A stretch of DNA of 64,000 nucleotides from Acidobacteriota bacterium (GCA_016929335.1 JAFGIY010000237.1:1-64000), one strand, 5' to 3'; shown: positions 35,747-45,999, counted from the stretch's first letter. Notes: a model not told the origin generated them from the sequence alone. A program made the numbers and translations.

Positions 35747-36577
35747 ATGGAAATACTTGCCGCTGCAATAATGGGAATCGTTCAGGGCTTGACCGAATTT
35801 TTGCCCATCAGCAGTACGGCCCATCTTATTTTGGTCCCGTGGTTTTTGGAATGGAAGCATGAAGGTCTTGTTTTTGATGTAGCTTTGCATGTCGGAACTG
35901 CTGTCGCTGTGCTGGCCTTTTTCATGCGCGATTGGATCCGATTGGCGCGCGAGTTTTTTCTGGGAATCAGGGAAGGAAAGCTGCTGAGCAATCCGGATCG
36001 TCGATTAGCCTGGTTTTTAATCGTCGGCACATTGCCCGCAATGGCGGCCGGACTGGCTTTCGAGGAGATCATAGAGAAGAATTTGCGATCGCCCTTAATT
36101 ATTGTTTTTACTCTGACGGCGCTCGGAGCGCTGCTTTTATTCGCTGAAAAGCACGGCCGCCATACGCGCTCAATAGATAATTTTGGCTGGGCAGATTCTC
36201 TTAGCATCGGCTTCAGTCAGGCGATCGCATTGATTCCGGGCGTATCTCGCAGCGGGATTACGATGACTACAGCCATGCTGCGTGACAGCACGCGGACCAG
36301 TGCTGCCCGCTTTTCCTTTTTGCTGTCGACTCCGGTTATTTTGGGCGCGGGTATTCTGGAAGCCTTGCGCCTCGTGGGGGCTATTCGCGATCCGGCCGTT
36401 GCCACGGAAGCCGTTCGCTGGAGTGTTATGGGCGTAGGATTCGTTAGCGCGGCAATTTCAGGATTTCTTTGCATCCGCTTTTTTCTGCAATATTTACAGA
36501 CAAAAAGCTTCATGCCGTTTGTTATTTATCGGTTCCTGTTGGCGGGAGTTGTATTGGTTTATTATCTGAAGAACTGA
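35747..36577 (+). CDS. uppP: Undecaprenyl-diphosphate phosphatase
   Basis: A 276-residue integral membrane enzyme that recycles undecaprenyl diphosphate for peptidoglycan and O-antigen synthesis. Both signature blocks are present: GIVQGLTEFLPISSTAHL with the catalytic glutamate, and IPGVSRSGITMTTAML with the essential Ser/Arg. About eight hydrophobic helices follow the family pattern. The family is also linked with bacitracin tolerance. It runs convergently into rarA with 9 bases between stops. Confidence 0.96.
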   Translation: MEILAAAIMGIVQGLTEFLPISSTAHLILVPWFLEWKHEGLVFDVALHVGTAVAVLAFFMRDWIRLAREFFLGIREGKLLSNPDRRLAWFLIVGTLPAMAAGLAFEEIIEKNLRSPLIIVFTLTALGALLLFAEKHGRHTRSIDNFGWADSLSIGFSQAIALIPGVSRSGITMTTAMLRDSTRTSAARFSFLLSTPVILGAGILEALRLVGAIRDPAVATEAVRWSVMGVGFVSAAISGFLCIRFFLQYLQTKSFMPFVIYRFLLAGVVLVYYLKN

Positions 36578-36586
36578 ACAGATCAG

Positions 36587-37939
36587 TCAGGATTTCTTTG
36601 CGCCGCCCTTTTTGCGTTGGCGTATTTCTGCAAGTATTTCTTGAATGCGGCGTTCCATGCCCTGGTCGGTAGGATTGTAATACTGGCGGTTTCTCAGCGA
36701 ATCGGGCAGGCATTCCATATCCGCAACCTTTTCCTTTAAATCATGCGCATATTGATAGCCTTTTCCATATCCGAGCTCTTTCATAAGGTTGGTCGGAGCA
36801 TTGCGGATATGTAATGGGGGAGGTTCATTGAATGTGCGCTGAACGTCAGAAACAACGGAAGAATAGGCCGTATATAGTGCATTCGATTTTGGAGCAACGG
36901 AAAGGTACACGGCGGCCTGCGCCAGGGCCAGTTTGCACTCGGGCAAACCAACAAGTCGAACGGCATCGGTTGCATTCAGCGCTATGCTGAGCGCACGGAC
37001 ATCGGCGAGACCGATATCCTCGGATGCGAACCGAACCATGCGGCGCGCAATATATACCGGATCCTCTCCAGCCTCCAGCATCCGGCCCAGCCAATACAGA
37101 GACGCATCCGGGTCACTATTTCTCATGGATTTATGGAGTGCAGAAATTAGGTTGTAATGCTCCTCGCCCCCTTTGTCGTACTGAAGGATCTTCTTCTGAA
37201 GCGCACTTTCGAGATCTTCAGACGTAAGAGTTGGAACAGGCTCCTTCTTCCTGAGCAAAGCAAGCGAAACCGCCAGTTCGAGAATGTTCAGTGCAATACG
37301 AGCATCACCATTAGCGTATACGGCAAGTTGCTTCAAAACCGTCTCCGGAACCGTAATCGAAGCATTCCCCAATCCTCTTGTTTTGTCGGCAAGTGCCCGC
37401 TGAAGAATTTCCTGAATTTCCGGAGGCTGAAGGGGATTGAGTACATAAACCTTGCATCGGGAAAGCAGCGGACTGATCACTTCAAAGGAAGGATTTTCAG
37501 TCGTAGCACCTATCAGCACGATAACACCGGACTCAACATATGGAAGGAACGCATCCTGCTGTGCCTTATTGAAGCGATGAATTTCATCGACGAAAACAAT
37601 CATTCTTCCCCGGGATTTTCGAAAATAGGCTTCCGCTTCGGCCATCACCGTTTTGATTTCCTTGATGCCTGAAAGAACGGCGCTGTATGAAACAAACGGG
37701 GAACGGGTCTGTTTGGCAATAATGCGGGCCAGAGTTGTTTTTCCCGTACCCGGAGGCCCCCATAAAATTATGGATGTCAGTTGATCCTGCTCGGCCATTA
37801 AGCGCAATACCTTGCCGTCGCCAATCAGGTGATCCTGCCCGACGATCTCATCAAGTGTTTGCGGACGAAGGCGTTCTGCAAGAGGAGAGTCCGGTGAAAC
37901 AGGGAAGTCGGCCGGTTCAGGGAAGAGCGATTTAGTCAT
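36587..37939 (-). CDS. rarA: Replication-associated recombination protein A (AAA ATPase)
   Basis: A 450-residue MgsA/RarA ATPase that acts at stalled replication forks. The N-terminus [20 protein letters not shown] is diagnostic. Walker A is [13 protein letters not shown], Walker B is [19 protein letters not shown], and the sensor region reads GATTENPSF. The C-terminal tetramerisation domain includes [17 protein letters not shown] and YPTDQ-like residues ([11 protein letters not shown]). It overlaps the methyltransferase gene upstream by 4 bases and ends the mutS-to-rarA run. Confidence 0.96.
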   Translation of the reverse strand: MTKSLFPEPADFPVSPDSPLAERLRPQTLDEIVGQDHLIGDGKVLRLMAEQDQLTSIILWGPPGTGKTTLARIIAKQTRSPFVSYSAVLSGIKEIKTVMAEAEAYFRKSRGRMIVFVDEIHRFNKAQQDAFLPYVESGVIVLIGATTENPSFEVISPLLSRCKVYVLNPLQPPEIQEILQRALADKTRGLGNASITVPETVLKQLAVYANGDARIALNILELAVSLALLRKKEPVPTLTSEDLESALQKKILQYDKGGEEHYNLISALHKSMRNSDPDASLYWLGRMLEAGEDPVYIARRMVRFASEDIGLADVRALSIALNATDAVRLVGLPECKLALAQAAVYLSVAPKSNALYTAYSSVVSDVQRTFNEPPPLHIRNAPTNLMKELGYGKGYQYAHDLKEKVADMECLPDSLRNRQYYNPTDQGMERRIQEILAEIRQRKKGGAKKS

Positions 37940-38775
37940 ATGGAGACCCCGGAAGTTCCCAATTTGCTCTCCGGTAAGGTGCGCTGTCGCACAGCTTCAA
38001 AAAGAAATACAGCTCCGGCCGAAGCCACATTCAGAGATTCTACTCCTTCTGCCATCGGTATATGCAAGGACTGGATGTGCTTCAGCCCGGAATCTGCAAG
38101 CCCGCGGCCTTCGTTCCCAAGGAGCAATGCACACGGAGGAGCAAGATCCGCTTCCGTGTACGGCATACCCTCCATTACATCCGTGCGATAAACGCGGATT
38201 TGATGAAGCTTGCAGTAACGCAAAAAGGCCGGGAGCTCAATGCTTTCCAACACTGGAAGACGGAAATACAAACCGGCGCTGGCGCGAATCGCCTTGGGAT
38301 TCCGGGGAGAAACTGTGCCTCGACTAGTGCAAGCGAAGGATGCACCTGCTGCAGCCGCAGTGCGGATCAGTGTACCCAAATTGCCGGGATCCTGGATACC
38401 ACAGGCATATAAAATCAGAGTATTTTGCGCGGGCTTCAGCGTATCCAGCGAAAGCTTAGGCATGCGTACCAGCGCAATTGCGCCCTGCGGGCTTTGAACG
38501 TCAGAAACGTATTTAAACAATTGAGAATCGGCTCTGTAGATCCGGACCTTTCCGGGAAGCAGGGCATTAAGAAGTGCACCTTCTCTTTTGGAAGATCCGA
38601 AGCGGTCCGAAATAAGCACAACCTCGATCCGGCGGCCGGCATTAAGCGCTTCCTCCAATACGCGGAGCCCTTCGGCAACCACAAGCTCTTCCGGTGCTCT
38701 GTGTGAACCGGAGGCTACCAGCCGGATCGTTTTAAGTACCGGATTATTCCTGCTAGTGATTTGTGGAATGGCCAT
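37936..38775 (-). CDS. TrmH/SpoU family RNA 2'-O-methyltransferase
   Basis: A 279-residue SAM-dependent RNA ribose methyltransferase with the trefoil-knot (SPOUT) fold. An N-terminal L30e-like substrate domain (~1-100) precedes the catalytic domain with its three motifs: DPGNLGTLIRTAAAAGA, LLLGNEGRGL and ESLNVASAGAVFLFE. It is closer to RlmB/TsnR-type rRNA enzymes than to TrmL, but the target nucleotide cannot be read. It overlaps rarA by 4 and yqeC by 23 bases. Confidence 0.9.
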   Translation of the reverse strand: MAIPQITSRNNPVLKTIRLVASGSHRAPEELVVAEGLRVLEEALNAGRRIEVVLISDRFGSSKREGALLNALLPGKVRIYRADSQLFKYVSDVQSPQGAIALVRMPKLSLDTLKPAQNTLILYACGIQDPGNLGTLIRTAAAAGASFACTSRGTVSPRNPKAIRASAGLYFRLPVLESIELPAFLRYCKLHQIRVYRTDVMEGMPYTEADLAPPCALLLGNEGRGLADSGLKHIQSLHIPMAEGVESLNVASAGAVFLFEAVRQRTLPESKLGTSGVSI

Positions 38776-39583
38776 TTGTTTGCGGCGAGGCTATGGAAGA
38801 GACCCTGCTCTTGAGCACGCTGCCAAACACGACGCGCTCAACCGGAAAGCTCTTGTTTCGCATGATTGAATTTGCCAGATCTATGGCAGCTGAATCCTGA
38901 GAAGGACCATCGACTTTGTTGATAAACGGAATAATTTTGGTGCCCGCCTTCCATCCCCTGCATACTCCCTCCGCATGCATAAGAATTTCGGCGGCCAGAT
39001 CCGGAGTCATCTGCGCTTCTTCGCGAGCGGGAAAACATTCCATAAACTGCTTCCAGCGAAAGACGACTTCGGGGCCGATCCGGCGATAGAGGCAGTCCAT
39101 GCCGATGACGGGGACCAGATAATCCGCATTTTCCATCAAGACCGGTTCGCTTTTCTTCGGCATTTTAATTGAGAAGCCGGCGGCTCCGTCCGCCTCATTG
39201 AGAATTATGGGGAACAGCGCCCGATCGAAATCATTGACAAAATCCGCTGGAACTCCGCGAAGCAGGGTCGGACTGATGTGGTGGCGAGTAACGGTCAGTT
39301 TGGCAGCATTGGATGGACAACAGCGGCCGATCCTATCCACCATAAGCTTTAGAAGAGTCAGATTGTCGCTGGACAGAATTACCATGCCTTCGCTTGGATC
39401 GGGCGGATGAATTCTTGTCGTAGTGGTGCTTAAAACAGGTCCTTCATCGCAGTATTCTTCCATTAGTCTTTGGATGAGACTTGTTTTCCCTCCGCCCCCA
39501 ACAAAATTCACCAGGGCATGAGACTGAAATGCGAAATGCTCCGAAAACACGCCGTTCCCGTCATTTTTGTTCAGGTTTGCCAT
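38753..39583 (-). CDS. yqeC: YqeC-like selenium cofactor accessory protein
   Basis: A 276-residue P-loop protein of the YqeC family, tied in known genomes to selenium-dependent molybdenum hydroxylases. The nucleotide-binding loop FVGGGGKTSLIQRLMEEY is followed by LSTTTTRIHPPD and a conserved NEADGAAG segment. Another frame-open start at 39664 lies inside the GT2 gene; the ATG at 39583 has AAGG about nine bases upstream and starts just before the conserved domain. It overlaps GT2 by 23 and the methyltransferase gene by 23 bases. No selenium or molybdenum enzyme is adjacent, which is odd for this family. Confidence 0.8.
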   Translation of the reverse strand: MANLNKNDGNGVFSEHFAFQSHALVNFVGGGGKTSLIQRLMEEYCDEGPVLSTTTTRIHPPDPSEGMVILSSDNLTLLKLMVDRIGRCCPSNAAKLTVTRHHISPTLLRGVPADFVNDFDRALFPIILNEADGAAGFSIKMPKKSEPVLMENADYLVPVIGMDCLYRRIGPEVVFRWKQFMECFPAREEAQMTPDLAAEILMHAEGVCRGWKAGTKIIPFINKVDGPSQDSAAIDLANSIMRNKSFPVERVVFGSVLKSRVSSIASPQTNGHSTNH

Positions 39584-40559
39584 GTTGTACAGCCTTAGCG
39601 TCAACCTTTCTATCGCCGTTCCATATTTGGCGCACAATATATGGCGTCTTGCCTTGCGATTCAAAATAGGTTCTTATTACCAGCTCGGCAACAAGTCCCA
39701 TCAGAACGAATTGCACACCCAAAAGAAAAAGAAAAACAGCAAGGAGAAGCAACGGATTATTATGCGCTTTGACGTTGTTGAAATATTTGTCATATAGGGT
39801 TAGCAGCGCAAAAAGGGAACCTGCGCCGCATGCCATCAATCCAACGCCACCGAAAAAATACATCGGCTTGGTCGAATAGCTGCCAAGCAGTTTTACGGTA
39901 ATTAAATCGAGAATGACTTTGAATGTCCGGCCGAGTCCATATTTGCTTGAGCCTGAGATTCTGGGATGATGGCGAACCGGGATCTCGGCAACTTTGGCTC
40001 CGGCCCATGAAGCATAAACCGGTATAAACCTATGCATCTCTCCATATAGACGGATGTGTTCGACCACTTCGCGACGATATCCCTTTAATGTGCAACCGTA
40101 ATCATGGAGCCGGACACCGCTGATAAACGATATGAGCAAATTTGCAATTTGGGATGGCAGGCGGCGAGTAAGCCATGCATCCTGACGGCTTTTTCTCCAG
40201 CAACTGACGACGTCGTATCCTTCCCGGAGTTTTGCCAGGATAGCCGGTATATCGCGGGGATCGTTCTGCAAATCCGCATCCATAGGAATCAGGATGCTGC
40301 CGCCGGCATAATCAAATCCTGCCGCCATGGCAGCAGTCTGTCCGAAATTCCGGCGGAATTGGATGACCCTGATGTGAGGATATTGAGCAGACAGCCTTGC
40401 GATGCAGGCATCGCTTCCATCGGTGCTTCCATCATCGATCAACAGGATCTCGAATTCTTCGCCGGATGGCTCAAGCGTTTGCATGAGCGTCGTTAAGAAC
40501 AACTCCAGGTTTTCCCGTTCGTTATATATCGGAACAATGATGGATATCTTTTCGCTCAT
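39561..40559 (-). CDS. Family 2 glycosyltransferase, ArnC/DPM1-like
   Basis: A 332-residue membrane-bound GT-A transferase. The N-terminal domain has IIVPIYNERENLELFL, the metal-binding DADLQNDP and a CWRKSRQDAW-like loop. Two C-terminal membrane helices (~230-300, including FFGGVGLMACGAGSLFALL) place it with bactoprenol- or dolichol-phosphate sugar transferases. It probably loads a sugar onto undecaprenyl phosphate. The donor sugar is unknown. It overlaps the flippase gene by 4 bases and the yqeC gene by 23. Confidence 0.9.
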   Translation of the reverse strand: MSEKISIIVPIYNERENLELFLTTLMQTLEPSGEEFEILLIDDGSTDGSDACIARLSAQYPHIRVIQFRRNFGQTAAMAAGFDYAGGSILIPMDADLQNDPRDIPAILAKLREGYDVVSCWRKSRQDAWLTRRLPSQIANLLISFISGVRLHDYGCTLKGYRREVVEHIRLYGEMHRFIPVYASWAGAKVAEIPVRHHPRISGSSKYGLGRTFKVILDLITVKLLGSYSTKPMYFFGGVGLMACGAGSLFALLTLYDKYFNNVKAHNNPLLLLAVFLFLLGVQFVLMGLVAELVIRTYFESQGKTPYIVRQIWNGDRKVDAKAVQHGKPEQK

Positions 40560-41536
40560 GAAAATTCGGTTTCCATCGCAGCGAGCTGCTGCATGTCATT
40601 TCGGTTGCGGAAGAAAATGTAGACAATTCCTCCAGGCAAAGAAGAAAGAATGATCACAACAGAGGAAAGCAGGCCAAGCGCAATGCAGGACGCCGGTGCA
40701 ACTCCGATGGCTCCAAAAAGACTCATGAAGGCGTATTCCCGCAATCCCATCCCGTTCAGGCTGATCGGGATCATCGATATCAACGTAATGACCGGCACAA
40801 AAACAAAGAACCAGAAGGGGTCGATTTCAAGTCGAAGCCCCAGTGCCAAAATCCAGGTGACCGCGATTACGAGGAATTGATTGATAAAGGAAATAAAAAG
40901 CGATCCCAGGAGCAGAATCCGATGCTGTCCCATAATCTGGAATGCATTCGAGATCAGATCCACTTTCGTGGCGATTTTTGGCAAATGCAGTCGGCGAAGC
41001 AAATTCGTCAGCCGTCGATGAAAATAGGGGGCAAAAATTCCGATGTTTCCTGCCACAAATACTGCAAATGCGCCCCAGATGATGAGAGATACCGGAATTC
41101 CAGGCACACGGACCGGATAAATGAGAATAGCAACACAGGCAATGATCATCATTGCAAACATGCCGGCATCCCGGTCCAGGAATGTTGATGCGAAGCTTTG
41201 CGCATAGGATTTGGAAGGTCTTCCTGCGTAGTACATCTTTACCACATCCCCGCCCACCACTGTGGGAAAGGTCAGATTGAAGAAAAGACCGATGCAATAA
41301 ATGCCAAAAAGATTCGGTATGGATAAAACAGGCATCAATGGCCGCATCAGCAATTTCCAGCGATAGATACAAATAAAATGCGCGATCCAAAGCACAAGGA
41401 ACGCAAGGAGCAGTATGTCCAGGCGGGCGTTTTTCAGCGTATCGCCGAAATGCTGGAAATCTATCTTGGTAAAAATGTAATAAAACAATAGAGCCGTAAC
41501 TAGCAGTTTCGTGCAGGCAAATAGCTTGGTCTTCAT
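40556..41536 (-). CDS. UPF0104/LPG-synthase-TM family flippase-like protein
   Basis: A 326-residue membrane protein with about eight hydrophobic helices and the marks of the flippase-like family: RWKLLMRPLMP, FFNLTFPTVVGGDVVKMYY and PISLNGMGLREYAFM. Members accompany lipid-linked sugar systems, and it lies between a GT2 and a GT39 gene with 4-base overlaps on each side. Movement of the lipid-linked sugar across the membrane is the natural inference, but family members have varied roles. Confidence 0.85.
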   Translation of the reverse strand: MKTKLFACTKLLVTALLFYYIFTKIDFQHFGDTLKNARLDILLLAFLVLWIAHFICIYRWKLLMRPLMPVLSIPNLFGIYCIGLFFNLTFPTVVGGDVVKMYYAGRPSKSYAQSFASTFLDRDAGMFAMMIIACVAILIYPVRVPGIPVSLIIWGAFAVFVAGNIGIFAPYFHRRLTNLLRRLHLPKIATKVDLISNAFQIMGQHRILLLGSLFISFINQFLVIAVTWILALGLRLEIDPFWFFVFVPVITLISMIPISLNGMGLREYAFMSLFGAIGVAPASCIALGLLSSVVIILSSLPGGIVYIFFRNRNDMQQLAAMETEFS

Positions 41537-43287
41537 GATCTCGAGCGATCCTCGGAAGAGTCGGATTTTATGTCGGCGCGGTTGGATATCAGAAAAAGAT
41601 CCTCGCCGGCGGCATATTCCGGATTGAAAAGCGCATCAAATCGCAATGAAAAGCGGGGATTCCGGTCCAGAATATGGGTTTCCAAATCCTTATCATCAGC
41701 AATGTAGTTATAGTCCTTTTCAGCCAGAATGCAAAATACTCGCTTTTCTGACCGAAGCCTGATCTTCAACCGTTCGGCGTCGTATTCTTCGAAAATCGGA
41801 CGCCTCAGGTAATACACCATGCTGGGTAGTGCAGTGCGAAAATAGCCTGTTTCATCCCCTGAATCCAGCCGCTTTTCAATTAATCGGCAAAAACGCTTTA
41901 CCGGCCGATAATGCTCCAATTCAGGCAGATAAATTGTCGCGCACATCAAATAAACAGCCCAAAGAGTTGCTGCGAGACCAACCATGCAGCGCGCCAGCTT
42001 CCTGCGAAGCACACTCCATATAAGGATGACGGCTCCGGCCGCCAGCACTATCGACGGGGCGTAGTGTAACACGATATGGATATTCGGCATAAAGGAGCGG
42101 AAAAAATAGGGAGCCAGAATCGCCAAAGAAACGAGAAGGATGCCCGATAGCGCAAATCCCAGAAACCAGCAGGATGGCGAGAAAACATTCGGAGAATTTT
42201 TTTCAACGGTCTCTGAAGAATCTCCGCTGCTGGAATCTTTCTGTGAATGGTCCGAGGCTCTTTTCCCTTTTATGGTTTTGTCCAAAATCCCTGAAAGGAT
42301 GATCGCCGCAACCGGATAGATTGGGGCAATATAGTATTCCTGCTTGTTCTTGGACAGAGAAAATAAAACAAAGGAGAATACACACCAGATGAGCGGCAAT
42401 CCAAAGGAGAGGCTTCTGATCGGTTGCTCGGTTTTTCTATAGAGCCGGAGCAGATAGAAAGCGCATAAAAGCAGAACAGCCCACGGGAAAAAGTCAATCA
42501 TTGCAACTGGGAAATAATAAAAGAATCCTCTGGATGGTCCCATGGTTTCAGAAGCAAAGCGGCCGATATTGTCCCTTAAGAAAAACGGCTCAATATATGT
42601 CCAGCCATGCGACAGGAAGATTGCCGCATACCAGGGCAGAATGATAACGGCAAGAATCGTGGCCCCTATCATAGGATAAAGGTCACGCAACTTCAGGCGG
42701 CGTCCACAAAGCATCCATAAAATGCAGGCTGATCCCGGAATGATGAGAGCAACGGGCCCCTTGGTCAAAAAACCCAGACCGGCAAAGAGATAGGCAAAAG
42801 CCCAGTTCCGCAGTCCTCCTTTAAGGACAGCGCGCACGATGAAGAACAGAGTCCCGATTAGAAAAAGCAAGAGCAGAATATCAATCGGCAATCGGCGAGC
42901 CAGGATGAAAATACGGGGTACCGTAGCGGTAATAGCGGCAGCGATGAGGGCGGCCTTCGGACCGAACAGCATACGGGCAATGCCATAAGAAAACAGGATT
43001 ATGCCAATGGCCGCGAGTGCGCTCGGCAGGCGGACAGCAAACTCATTAACGCCGAAAAGTTTGTAGGAGAGCAGGATAATCCAGTACGTTAAGGGAGGCT
43101 TTTGAGCGCGCGGCCCAAAGTTAAATTGAGGAGCCAGGTAGTCACCGCTTTCCAGCATCTCGCGGGGCGTTTCTGCATAAAATGCCTCATTGGCATCCCA
43201 AATGGATGACGTTCCCAGGCTGACGCAATAGGGCAAACACAGCGCCAACAAGATCATGATATGTTTGTAAGAGCGATGAGGTCGCAT
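41533..43287 (-). CDS. ArnT-like family 39 glycosyltransferase
   Basis: A 584-residue GT-C membrane transferase that would move a sugar from a polyprenyl-phosphate donor to a periplasmic acceptor. The first extracytoplasmic loop carries the usual acidic motif, WDANEAFYAETPREM, and the following AQKPPLTYW matches ArnT. About eleven membrane helices are followed by a soluble tail (~450-584). The gene ends overlap the flippase gene by 4 bases, so GT39, flippase and GT2 form a cassette for adding a sugar to lipid A, a glycan or protein. The acceptor is unknown. Confidence 0.9.
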   Translation of the reverse strand: MRPHRSYKHIMILLALCLPYCVSLGTSSIWDANEAFYAETPREMLESGDYLAPQFNFGPRAQKPPLTYWIILLSYKLFGVNEFAVRLPSALAAIGIILFSYGIARMLFGPKAALIAAAITATVPRIFILARRLPIDILLLLFLIGTLFFIVRAVLKGGLRNWAFAYLFAGLGFLTKGPVALIIPGSACILWMLCGRRLKLRDLYPMIGATILAVIILPWYAAIFLSHGWTYIEPFFLRDNIGRFASETMGPSRGFFYYFPVAMIDFFPWAVLLLCAFYLLRLYRKTEQPIRSLSFGLPLIWCVFSFVLFSLSKNKQEYYIAPIYPVAAIILSGILDKTIKGKRASDHSQKDSSSGDSSETVEKNSPNVFSPSCWFLGFALSGILLVSLAILAPYFFRSFMPNIHIVLHYAPSIVLAAGAVILIWSVLRRKLARCMVGLAATLWAVYLMCATIYLPELEHYRPVKRFCRLIEKRLDSGDETGYFRTALPSMVYYLRRPIFEEYDAERLKIRLRSEKRVFCILAEKDYNYIADDKDLETHILDRNPRFSLRFDALFNPEYAAGEDLFLISNRADIKSDSSEDRSRS

Positions 43288-43341
43288 TAGGCTCCGGCAG
43301 CCATATCAGAAGCCTGTAAAAATTTCCATAATAGAGAGGCC

Positions 43342-45843
43342 CTAAAAAAGAGACTTCTGCATTTCATCCAGGACCTCATCTGTAGACCGTCTTCGAGCCT
43401 TGCCGGTCAAATCGATCTCCTTCCGCTCCAGGCGCTCCAGTATTTCATGGGCCCTGGTAAGGACCTCCCGAGGCATGCCTGCCAATCGGGCTACTTCAAT
43501 GCCATAGCTTTTATCCGCTACCCCGGGTGTCACTTTGCGCAGAAATACGATCTCTTTGCCGACTTCCTGGATAGCCATACAGCAATTTTTGACTCCGTGA
43601 TGTACTTCGGCCAACTTGGTCAGTTCGTGGTAATGAGTTGCAAATAGAGTCTTGCATCGCGGAAAGGAGTTCTGAACCAGGTATTCGGCGATAGCCCACG
43701 CCAGCGAAAGGCCATCAAACGTTGCCGTCCCCCGACCGACTTCGTCCAGGAGGATCAGACTGCGACTGGTGGCAGTGTTCAGGATATTGGCCGTTTCAAT
43801 CATTTCAACCATAAAAGTCGACCGGCCTCTCGCAAGGTTATCCGAGGCTCCGACGCGCGTATAGATACGATCGATGCATCCGAGACGTGCTTCTTTTGCG
43901 GGAACGAAGGAACCCATTTGAGCCAGAATTACAATAAGCGCAGTCTGGCGAAGATAGGTCGATTTTCCACCCATGTTGGGACCGGTCAGGATGGTCAACT
44001 GATCCGTCGTCGAATTAAGATACAAATCATTTGGAATAAAGGGGCGGCTTTGCAGTTCAACTACGGGGTGGCGTCCAAGTCGTATGTATATTTCATCGCC
44101 ATTTGTCAGTTTTGGCCGAACATAATCATTTTTAACAGCGACCTCCGATAGAGAAGCATATGTGTCCAACTCCCCGAGAAAGCGCGCTGTGGACTGAACG
44201 CGCATTCCCTGCGCTGCGACCGCCTTGCGGATTTGAGCAAACAGCTCCTTTTCCAGGACAGCTATGCGCTCTTCGGCGCCGAGCACCTTCTCCTCATACT
44301 GCTGAAGCTCATTGGTAATGAAGCGCTCACAATTCACCAGCGTCTGTTTGCGGATATAGTGCTGTGGGACAAGATGAAGGTTGGATTTTGTAACCTCGAT
44401 GAAGTAGCCAAAAACCTGATTGAATTTGACCTTGAGAGAAGATATCCCCGTATTTTGTCGTTCACGGGCTTCCAACGAAGCGATGAATCCTTTGCCGCTA
44501 TGCCGGATCGATCGCAGTTCGTCCAACTCCTGATGATAACCTTCCCTAATTATTCCCGGCTCATTGATCGAAGCGGGAGGATCCTGGGATAAGGCCCTTT
44601 CAATTAAAGCCACAACGTCGTCCAGATCATCCAGGTTTTCGCGAATTTCATTCAGGCGCGGAGCCGACAGCTCTGTCAGAAGAAGACGGAGGTCCGGAAC
44701 AACTCTGAGGGAATCGCGAAGAGCAAGAAGCTCGCGAGGCCCTGCGACTCCAATCATCACGCGGCTTATAAGCCTTTCCAGGTCGTGAACACCCGCCAGT
44801 TTAGAGGTGATGCGCCCATGAAGCTGGATGCCGGTCGTCAGAGCCCGAATGGCATCCTGGCGCCGTTCAAGTGCATTCAAATCCAGCAGAGGCAACAGCA
44901 GCCAGGATTTCAACAGTCTGGCTCCCATTCCGGTTCGGGTAAGGTCCAGAAAGGAGAGAAGGGATCCCTTTTTCGATCCATCCAGTGTGTGTATCAGCTC
45001 CAGGTTGGCGACCGTGGAGGCATCCAGTTTCATAAAATCGGAGGGCTCAAAAAAGCGCAGTGCCGCTATTTTCCCAAGAGACTCGAGCTGCGAATCGCGA
45101 AGGTAGTGAATCAATGCGCCGGCAGCGCAAACGGAAAGAGTCTGTCCTGAAGCGCCAAAGCCGTCCAGACTGGCTACGTTAAAGTGCTCGAGAAGCATAC
45201 GCTGCGCATAGTCGAGGTTGAAAGCCCATTCGTCGACGGGACTTGAGACCCATTCTTCGCACCAGTCACGGAAGAGGCGTTGACGCAATTCGCTGCTGGC
45301 TTGTTCGGGCGTAACAAGCTCCCTGGGAGAGAACCGGGTCAATTCATCAATAGCCTTTTGCCAGTCGTTTTCACCGATGAATTGAGTCGCCAGGAAATCA
45401 GCTGTCGAAAGATCCATAAAGGCTAATCCGACTCCCTGTTCCGTAACATAGAAGCTTCCCAGATAGTTGTGATCTTTGGGCTCCAGGAGCATTTCTTCGA
45501 CGACGGTTCCAGGAGTTAAAACCCGCGTGACTTCCCGGTGAACCAGCTTCTTGGCGGTCCGGGGATCTTCGACCTGTTCGCAGATGGCAATCTTATAGCC
45601 CTTTTTCATAAGCCGGGCGATATAGCCGTCGACGGAATGATAAGGAACTCCGCACATTGGAATGGGGGCTCCGCTCTTATCTTTGTTACGCGATGTAAGG
45701 GTGATTTCGAGTTCGCGAGACGCCAGTACCGCATCTTCATAAAACATCTCGTAAAAATCACCGAGACGGAAAAATACCAATTTGCCGGGAAAGCGGCGCT
45801 TGACCTCATGGTACTGCTTCATCATGGGTGTGAGGTCTTCCAT
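43342..45843 (-). CDS. mutS: DNA mismatch repair protein MutS
   Basis: An 833-residue mismatch-recognition ATPase. The N-terminal mismatch-binding domain has FFRLGDFYEMFYEDA with the conserved Phe-x-Glu, then the connector and lever/clamp domains. The C-terminal ATPase carries Walker A GPNMGGKSTYLRQ, LILLDEVGRGTATFDGL and FATHYHELT. Length is normal. GTG at 45846 or ATG at 45843 can start it. It leads a seven-gene minus-strand run. 54 bases separate it from the GT39 gene. Confidence 0.97.
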   Translation of the reverse strand: MEDLTPMMKQYHEVKRRFPGKLVFFRLGDFYEMFYEDAVLASRELEITLTSRNKDKSGAPIPMCGVPYHSVDGYIARLMKKGYKIAICEQVEDPRTAKKLVHREVTRVLTPGTVVEEMLLEPKDHNYLGSFYVTEQGVGLAFMDLSTADFLATQFIGENDWQKAIDELTRFSPRELVTPEQASSELRQRLFRDWCEEWVSSPVDEWAFNLDYAQRMLLEHFNVASLDGFGASGQTLSVCAAGALIHYLRDSQLESLGKIAALRFFEPSDFMKLDASTVANLELIHTLDGSKKGSLLSFLDLTRTGMGARLLKSWLLLPLLDLNALERRQDAIRALTTGIQLHGRITSKLAGVHDLERLISRVMIGVAGPRELLALRDSLRVVPDLRLLLTELSAPRLNEIRENLDDLDDVVALIERALSQDPPASINEPGIIREGYHQELDELRSIRHSGKGFIASLEARERQNTGISSLKVKFNQVFGYFIEVTKSNLHLVPQHYIRKQTLVNCERFITNELQQYEEKVLGAEERIAVLEKELFAQIRKAVAAQGMRVQSTARFLGELDTYASLSEVAVKNDYVRPKLTNGDEIYIRLGRHPVVELQSRPFIPNDLYLNSTTDQLTILTGPNMGGKSTYLRQTALIVILAQMGSFVPAKEARLGCIDRIYTRVGASDNLARGRSTFMVEMIETANILNTATSRSLILLDEVGRGTATFDGLSLAWAIAEYLVQNSFPRCKTLFATHYHELTKLAEVHHGVKNCCMAIQEVGKEIVFLRKVTPGVADKSYGIEVARLAGMPREVLTRAHEILERLERKEIDLTGKARRRSTDEVLDEMQKSLF

Positions 45844-45999
45844 CACGCTCTTTTCTTCATCTTCAGCAAAAAGTAATAAAACCGTGGGCGATGCAGCCTG
45901 CGATAAATAGCCAAATTCGAGGGAGATGATCCGGAGGAAACAGGTAAACCCGGATTTTCACAGATCCATTCTTCCCAAGCGGTATCTGGTCATAAATCC

